DNA of 64,000 bases from Schistosoma haematobium (lineage: Eukaryota > Platyhelminthes > Trematoda > Strigeidida > Schistosomatidae), in the NCBI RefSeq assembly GCF_000699445.3, contig NC_067196.1:75089864-75153863 (forward strand), in the 5' to 3' direction. Below, one piece after another: positions 59,201 to 64,000 of the stretch; the stretch's first letter is position 1, and each line of letters opens with the position of its first letter. Position numbers and translations under genes: made by a program. Under the pieces are notes generated by a model. The model had not been told where the DNA came from. It was given only the letters and a program-made list of their open reading frames with translations, and searched no databases.

Positions 59201-62200
59201 TAGACCACTGAGCCGGCATCAAACGGTGTTAATGTCTAACTTCAACTTATCCACGAAGTTGCGCCACCGTACACCATTGTCTTCAGTGAGTTGATATCTC
59301 ATAACAGACCTGGTTGTGTAGTCGATCTCATGTGATAAGAATGACAGTTTTTATTTGGGTAAGGGTTATAATGAATTATTTTGGTTGATTGTGTATTAGA
59401 TCTTATGGAAATGAATGTATGTCATTGAAAATCCCAATATTTCAGAAATCGTTTTATTTGTAACTTAATTATTCAAACTTTTCTAATATCTTTATTGTCT
59501 TGTCACATATCCAAATCGTAGTTTGTTTGTTTATGTTGCTATTTTTAACTGACATAATAGATTATTAAAAAAACAGTGTTTCAATGTCTGAGGCTTACGT
59601 ATACTTTTTAAATATGATAGATTGTTAGATATAAATAAACAATCCACTATTGAATTATTGAAATCAGTAAAACAATTCAATATGTAATAATAATAATAAT
59701 AATTTGTTTTCACTTTCAGATACAGCCATATGCTCTTCGTGGTAATATTGAAGTATTTCGTTGTCCATTATGTTCAAAAGATGAAATATTTAGTCGTGGA
59801 CATTTAACAAATCATTTACAAGATCATCAAAGTAATTTTAAACGTGAAGATTATAAACATGTTTGTTGTTTTTGTTTTAGTGAATTAAGTTCAAATAGTT
59901 CACTTGAACGTCATTTATTAACTCATACAAGTAAGTTGTACATTTTTATGATTTATAAAATTTGAGGGAAAGAAAACGTTTTTTTTTCTAATTAAAATCA
60001 CATGGTGTTGTTTTACTTGTAACTTCTCATTGTTATTTATGACTGTAATTGATTAGTCTCATATTGGCATATGTGCATCCTATGAAGATTGCCTCTATAT
60101 AGCCTTAAGTCACAAGCTTTTTAAGCAAAAATGGATAATGGCTAACAGTGGAATCCATATTTGGGACATATTAGCCGGATGTAACTACATCTCATAGTTG
60201 ATGTCCACTCTGGTGCGAGTCCCAAATAATTCGAAACGCGCATCCTGGATTCCACTGCTAACCACTATTTATCTTTGCTTAAAAAGTTCTTTCTGATTGT
60301 TTTGTAAATAACTTTGTCATTTGTTTAATATTTAATGAAAGGGTAATAAAAACAAAAAAATCTAAGAAGCACTAAATATATGTTTTATCCTCATTTGTAA
60401 CTTTACATACGTCTTGACTGCCTGTTTATATGAAAACAAATAACTGAAAATTTCACTTAATTAATCATAAATAGAATGGGATTTTCGAATACATACATCA
60501 TTGTTGGTTTATGCATTAATTTATTAAGCTAATTGAAGGAATGTTATTAAAGGTAATTTTAAAAATGCAGCCGGAATGAATATTAGAGTGAAAGTTGCAT
60601 ATGAACTTATCTCCTTCTTCGATAAATATTAGGTAAGTCACATGAACAAAGACGGATAGTGGCTAGAAATGGAATCCAGGACGCGCGTTTCGTCCTTTTT
60701 GGGACTCCTCAGTTGGATGTACCTGCGCCTCAGAGTTTTTGTTCACTCTGGGACTCCAACCTAGTACCGGTTGCTTCAAACGCCATCGCGTTATCCACTT
60801 AGCAACTGAGTCCTGATAGCCACCTGCTTGTGTAATGGGGTGAAGTTATATTCACAAGAGACTGATCAATTACAGTCCTAAGCAATGCAAAGATACAAGT
60901 AAACAACACCAAGTGAATATAAGTCACATGAAATTAACTCTTCGAATAAAGTTAGGGATTTTTTCAGATGTTTGTAAGGAGACTTAATACATTCATACAA
61001 TTTATCAGCATAGAGTTATGGAGATTGTTGAGTTTTAATTGAGATCATAAATCCATCGATTTTGAAGTTAGATGTTACCACCGTTGGATGCCGATGCAGT
61101 GGTTTAAGGGTTAAGTGTTTTCACAAGAGATGGAAACTCCTGGTCTTGAATCCCGCGTGCGGGATCGTTCATGCGTACAGCTAGGGGAGTCTTATACTAG
61201 ATTGTCTTTTCTAAGATTTATTCATTTAGAAATCGGTCAGTAAAACTGGTGAGTTATTGCTATGATTAGAAAATGATGATTTTTTCCAATTCAGTATTCA
61301 AAATAAAAAATGCGATATTTCGGAAGCAGAAACTATAGAGATTATAAATGTCAATGAAACCTGACATATATTTAGTTTTTTTAAATAGCCAGCGTGTAAA
61401 ACATTATCGAACGGTCATTATATTACTTTCAACTTCATATTGTGTATTATATTGCATTTCTAATTTCTTTGTTATAGATCATCGTCCATTCAATTGTAAT
61501 TTATGTGATAAAGCATTTACAACCAATGGTAATTTAAGTCGACATGTACGTACATCTCATCAAGCAAAAGCTACAACAATAAATAATTTGACTTCATTCA
61601 CTTCAACAACAACATCATCATTATCACCAACTATTCAGTCAATAACAAAACAATCAACCTATTTACCTAATTGGTTTCAATCTTCAAATAGTTTACATAC
61701 TTCACCTATATCAAATACTTATACTAAATTAAAATCATCATCTATTCAGCATACTACTAAAATGAATGAATATCAAGATCGTAGTAATATACAAAAATCA
61801 CCGATAAAATCATCAGATTTAAATAATCATGGAATAAACTCATTAAAAATTTTAAACTTTCATTCAGGAAATGATTTATGTATATCAAAAATGAATTTAA
61901 TTCAGTCAACTTCTAATTCAGATAATAATAATAATAATAATAAGCAATCTAATATGAATACAAAATCATGTGTAACCAATTTACAGAATGTATCATCCTA
62001 TTTCAATAAAACATTACAAATAGAACCAATTAAATTTACATCAATCAATTCAGAAGAATATCAAACAGACTATTTACCAAATTTACCACCAAATTATTCA
62101 AATAATTTAACAGACTGGTCAACAAGTTACATGAAACATGAACAACAGAATGGAGAGGAACATTTTAATAAGTTTACAGAGATTGAAAGTTGGCCATCTT

Positions 62201-63542
62201 ATAAATCAAATACTACATCGTCACTACTTCAAATGTTTACAAATTATTGGTTACAATTAAGTAAAAATTATATCTTAAATAATTCATCTCAGACAAGTTT
62301 AGATGCACGAACAGTTATTGCTAGTTTATTGCCTTCATTATTGTTGAAAAATAGTACAATCAATAGAACATTTGAATCAAATGATACATCGTCATCAGTT
62401 AAAAATAATGAATATGATATCAATGAGAATTTTTCACATTCGGAATCACCAAGAATTACTATACGTGAAATTCCACCATTGATTACAAATGAAATAGAAG
62501 AGAATATGGATTATAAATTTTATAAAACATACAATTTTAATCCAACAGATTATGTTATTTCTTCGTCTCCTAATACAAATCTTGAGAATGATCAATATCC
62601 TCGAAAATCATCAAAATATATTAATAAAACAAATAGGAATATAAGTAGAAAATCACGGATCACAAAATTGTGTACCACAGTAAGTGTTATTTTATTACAT
62701 CTATTTACATTGACAATGTTTGTATTATAATCACATGTAACTAGCAACTTCATTTCAACATAGTTTATATACTTCAAGATGAAAATGATGCCATTAAAAT
62801 GTTGACTTCTGGTTCCTTTATACATCACAGTAGGAAATATTGGCAAAAAGAATTATTGAAGGGCATAGTAACAAGTGAATTAATCTTTATGAAAACTTTG
62901 TTCTCTAGTTTATTTGCTTCTGTCCAGTCTCATTGTATGTAATATTAAAATATTTTACACAAAGATAATTTTAATGATACTTTCCTATATTTAGAGACTT
63001 AAGCATTGACTACATCAGTTTTTCTCCGGAATAATTTACATAAAACTTGATAAATCGATTGAGATTTTATTATTTGGGGGGGGAGGGAGAATGGCAGATT
63101 ACTAAGGTAGTATTTATAACATTGTATTGAAATATATTGACATAGTTATAGTAAAGCACCTTTTAGAAAAAAAATATATAAATAGCTATTTGTCAGTATA
63201 AAGAATGTGTCAATTAGTGACAACAATCAAATTTAGTGGTATATAAGAGTCATAGTTCTAAAGATATTTTAGGGATAATTTTCTGCTATATGGGATAGAG
63301 ATTATTATAGTTCCATGAAGATTATTATTCTATTAAATGAGTTTATTATTTTTGATAAATTCCATATAGTACTACTTATTTATTAGATGGTTCAGTCTGA
63401 TGATACCTTATATTCTTTTTTAATTTGACATAGAAAACATTTTCAGTTCGTTATATATTGGCTAAGAAAAAGAAAAGTCTCTCTGTGATAGGGAAGAGAA
63501 AAAGGACAAGAAAAGTTACAGAAATGAAATTTCAACCATTGA
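56121..63542 (+). CDS. RREB1: RREB1/Hindsight-like C2H2 zinc-finger transcription factor (partial, runs off right edge)
   Basis: Five exons are joined by consensus splice sites: 56121-56281, 57758-58498, 59720-59930, 61478-62679, 63434-63542. Phases agree at every join, and the frame is open throughout. The product starts with about 300 Asn/Ser/Thr-rich residues, then three C2H2 fingers: CPLC...HLTNHLQDH, CCFCFSELSSNSSLERHLLTH, and HRPFNCNLCDKAFTTNGNLS-RH. RREB1/Hindsight proteins have the same three fingers near the amino end, with a SSxSSLxRH second finger and an FTTNGN third finger. A 370-residue Asn/Ser-rich spacer and a basic nuclear-localisation-like segment follow. The family comprises nuclear DNA-binding regulators acting in epithelial and Ras/MAPK responses. 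Further fingers should lie beyond 64000. The start is uncertain: ATG at 56186, or upstream at 11843. Confidence 0.85.
56282..57757 (+). other. Intron
   Basis: GTAAGT ... CCGCACAG, 1476 bases. It contains no recognised repeat. The minus-strand open frame 57504-57812 overlaps the acceptor and is a shadow. Confidence 0.8.
57758..58498 (+). CDS. RREB1: Zinc-finger gene, Asn/Ser/Thr-rich exon
   Basis: The acceptor ttccgcacag precedes NLPNLPPVSNWNYEDTTTYI; the donor after GCAGAAGTAAAA is GTAAGT. 247 codons, phase 0 at both ends. Low-complexity, rich in N, S, T and Q (for example STPVYTVDNDSTTPTSNI), turning charged near the end (HDEMNQDESHSDSELNRSTE, NRKNRAEVK). No domain recognised. Reading past the donor gives only a hydrophobic tail and a stop, so splicing there is certain enough. 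Confidence 0.88.
59018..59322 (-). mobile_element. tRNA-derived SINE, well preserved
   Basis: Minus-strand copy from the 3' end ('ttccactggttgaaatcatgagtc') through hammerhead, B box ('gagattcgaaccc'), A box ('accaactagaccactgagcc') to 'ataacagacctggttg', where it is 5'-truncated. It belongs to the same subfamily as the 53.6-kb copy ('cacgccaggtgcttaaccaac'). It is antisense within an intron of the zinc-finger gene. Confidence 0.86.
59083..59128 (-). ncRNA. SINE hammerhead ribozyme, core intact
   Basis: Minus strand: GCACTG, CTGAGGA, GTCC-CATACTA-GGAC, GAA, ACAGCCGT (helix III with one A.C mismatch), C at the cleavage site, CAGTGC. Helices I and II are perfect and the core is complete. Confidence 0.82.
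59720..59930 (+). CDS. RREB1: Zinc-finger gene, exon with fingers 1 and 2
   Basis: The acceptor is cactttcag and the donor GTAAGT at 59931; 211 bases, leaving phase 1. Residues VFRCPLCSKDEIFSRGHLTN-H-LQDH form finger 1: C-x2-C, 13 residues, H-x4-H, one residue longer than usual before the histidines. Residues HVCCFCFSELSSNSSLERHLL-TH form finger 2. The SSNSSLERHLLTH string is close to RREB1 finger 2. Confidence 0.92.
59998..60300 (+). mobile_element. SM-alpha-type repeat with degenerate hammerhead and fold-back
   Basis: 'tggtgttgttttacttgtaac ... gactgtaattgattagtct' matches (reversed) the copy at 60630-60960. Further on, 'ctttttaagcaaaaatggataatggctaacagtggaatcca' (60115 on) is mirrored by 'tggattccactgctaaccactatttatctttgcttaaaaag' (to about 60295), forming arms of about 45 bp. 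Between them is a hammerhead relic, 'actctggtgcgagtcccaaataattcgaaacgcgcatcctggattcc', with a broken CTGANGA. Confidence 0.75.
60630..60960 (-). mobile_element. SM-alpha-type repeat with hammerhead
   Basis: The minus strand reads 'cacttggtgttgtttacttg ... ggactgtaattgatcagtct ... caggactcagttgctaagtggataacgcg' (tRNA-like A-box side), then 'aaccggtactaggttggagtccc', and then the ribozyme and its typical 3' flank 'ctggattccatttctagccactatccgtctttg'. This layout matches the schistosome SM-alpha family, described as a pol III-type repeat encoding hammerheads. Confidence 0.8.
60671..60720 (-). ncRNA. SM-alpha hammerhead ribozyme, nearly intact
   Basis: Minus strand: ACATCCAA, CTGAGGA, GTCC-CAAAAA-GGAC, GAA, ACGCGCGT, C, CTGGAT. 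Helix I TCCA/TGGA pairs, but the base next to the core is A opposite C (G in the usual form). Core bases are complete. Cleavage is predicted to be weakened rather than lost. Confidence 0.78.
61010..61215 (+). mobile_element. Rearranged SINE fragment, sense in the intron
   Basis: It begins with a reversed 3' tail ('atggagattgttgagttttaattgagatcat') and switches at about 61060 into a forward tRNA-like part ('aagttagatgttaccaccgttggatgcc', 'gcagtggtttaagggttaag', 'tcttgaatcccg'). The hammerhead is broken ('cagctaggggagtcttatactagattg') and the 3' end is missing. Confidence 0.72.
61478..62679 (+). CDS. RREB1: Zinc-finger gene, exon with finger 3 and long low-complexity spacer
   Basis: The acceptor is tttgttatag. 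The split codon A|AT joins THT-N-HRPFNC, so finger 2 and finger 3 are linked by the usual seven-residue linker spacing. Finger 3 is CNLCDKAFTTNGNLSRHVRT-S-H. About 370 residues rich in N, S, T and K follow, with a poly-Asn run from an (AAT)n tract (61921-61943) and no recognised domain. The frame stays open to 62730, but a GTAAGT donor at 62680, in phase 0, removes the hydrophobic tail VSVILLHLFTLTMFVL. I take the exon to end at 62679. The alternative, a stop at 62728-62730, would give a short three-finger protein. Confidence 0.85.
62680..63433 (+). other. Intron
   Basis: GTAAGT ... TTGACATAG. No repeat recognised. A G9 run lies at about 63076-63085. Confidence 0.65.
63434..63542 (+). CDS. 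RREB1: Zinc-finger gene, short basic exon (probable nuclear localisation signal)
   Basis: Entered in phase 0 after gacatag: KTFSVRYILAKKKKSLSVIG, KRKRTRKVTEMKFQPL, then one base and the donor GTAAGT (63543). The KKKK and KRKRTRK clusters look like a bipartite nuclear localisation signal; RREB1 has a comparable basic stretch after finger 3. A second AG 13 bases downstream (63445-63446) would shift the frame and hit TGA after 13 codons. The exon is short, so confidence is lower than for the finger exons. Confidence 0.65.
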
Positions 63543-63844
63543 GTAAGTTACAAAATGATTTGTTTTAATGATTAATGTTATTCATTATGATTTTAAAAAG
63601 TTTACAGCATAAATACCTCAATGTAACATGGATATTATCAATTTAATCACCATGATATACAATAGTATATAGTAAATTTAAGTTATAGTAACTTTGAGAG
63701 AAACAAGTATTATCAGTCATTGATAAGGTTGACTAATTATGTGTGAGTTAATAAAACATTAATTATTCTCCTATCAAATTAGATTTTAAACAAGAAATGT
63801 AACAGATATGTTTGTCTTACAAAAGATTAAGTTCAACAGTTCTT
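63543..63844. other. Start of the next intron
   Basis: AT-rich; nothing recognised before the SINE at 63845. Confidence 0.6.
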
Positions 63845-64000
63845 ATTTATAATCAGATAGGGATTTTATGGATATTACAGTAATTTCAATAGTTCAGATC
63901 ATGAGTCAATTAAAGCTAGATCACTATGGAAAACCTGGAAGCACTGGACAGCCGTTACATCCTAGTATGGAACTCCTCAGTAGTTAGCATCCACGATCCC
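63845..64000 (-). mobile_element. tRNA-derived SINE, cut by the window edge
   Basis: Minus-strand copy starting at its 3' terminus ('tcagatagggattttatggatattacagtaatttcaatagttcagatcatgagtcaattaaagctag') and running into the hammerhead and the first bases of the tRNA-like part. The ribozyme has CTGAGGA but GTA instead of GAA, and changes in helices I and II, so it is inactive. Confidence 0.82.

Larger units (their letters stand above)
58499..59719 (+). other. Intron holding an antisense SINE
   Basis: GTAAGT ... CACTTTCAG. It contains the minus-strand SINE at 59018-59322 and an (AAT)n run at 59688-59703 just before the acceptor. Confidence 0.8.
59931..61477 (+). other. Intron with two SM-alpha-type repeats and a SINE fragment
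   Basis: GTAAGT ... TTGTTATAG. It holds oppositely oriented SM-alpha copies (59998-60300, 60630-60960) and a rearranged SINE (61010-61215). Confidence 0.85.

Noticed and set aside
62592..62846. Minus-strand open frame over the end of the finger-3 exon
   Set aside because: Shadow of the coding strand and intron; no domain.
1..64000. CRISPR arrays, operons, bacterial-type promoters and terminators
   Set aside because: The window is animal nuclear DNA by its introns and retroelements; no regularly spaced repeats were found, and bacterial signals are not expected.

Overview
The window looks like nuclear DNA of a blood fluke (Schistosoma sp.). It is strongly AT-rich, with many (TA)n tracts and short exons in very long introns. 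Its repeats are the ones known from schistosomes: an RTE-clade (SR2-like) retrotransposon, Penelope-like elements (PLEs) with a GIY-YIG endonuclease, and tRNA-derived SINE-like repeats of the SM-alpha type that carry hammerhead ribozymes. The species cannot be fixed by eye.

Only one cellular gene is well supported. It lies on the plus strand, at the right end. Five consecutive exons (56121-56281, 57758-58498, 59720-59930, 61478-62679, 63434-63542) have consensus splice sites and compatible phases. They encode a zinc-finger protein whose first three C2H2 fingers match the N-terminal cluster of RREB1/Hindsight; the gene runs off the right edge. A 12-codon exon at 11843-11879 (MTSRRKQTRPTK, then GTAAGT) carries the SRRKQxxP NuRD-recruitment motif. 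It ends in phase 1, exactly the phase at which the 56121 exon can be entered, so it may be the true first coding exon, about 44 kb upstream.

The left 7.4 kb is retroelement debris. An RTE 3' end (2-403) and an RTE 5' end (about 1335-1460) are followed by a composite PLE insertion (2784-7412) flanked by a near-perfect 12-bp target duplication. Its terminal arms are inverted copies of each other. Together they hold four hammerhead-ribozyme motifs, as two inverted pairs. A second, 5'-truncated PLE with a different hammerhead is nested in the left arm (2951-3632, 10-bp target duplication), and a 395-bp repeat is nested in the PLE reading frame (6400-6794).

From 7.4 to 56 kb there is no convincing gene apart from the 11.8-kb exon. 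This stretch holds a decayed RTE copy (34735-36305, minus), an RTE 5' end joined to a (TAA)n tail (19318-19770), a PLE 3' fragment (27640-28440), two solo copies of the 395-bp repeat, a fold-back repeat at 34.0 kb, long (TA)n tracts and many SINE copies. The SINEs often occur as inverted pairs or permuted joins. The best example is 53645-54265, one insertion bounded by a perfect 12-bp target duplication. Most SINE hammerheads have lost core bases; those at 53733-53778 and 59083-59128 keep the core, and an SM-alpha copy at 60671-60720 keeps it with one helix I mismatch.
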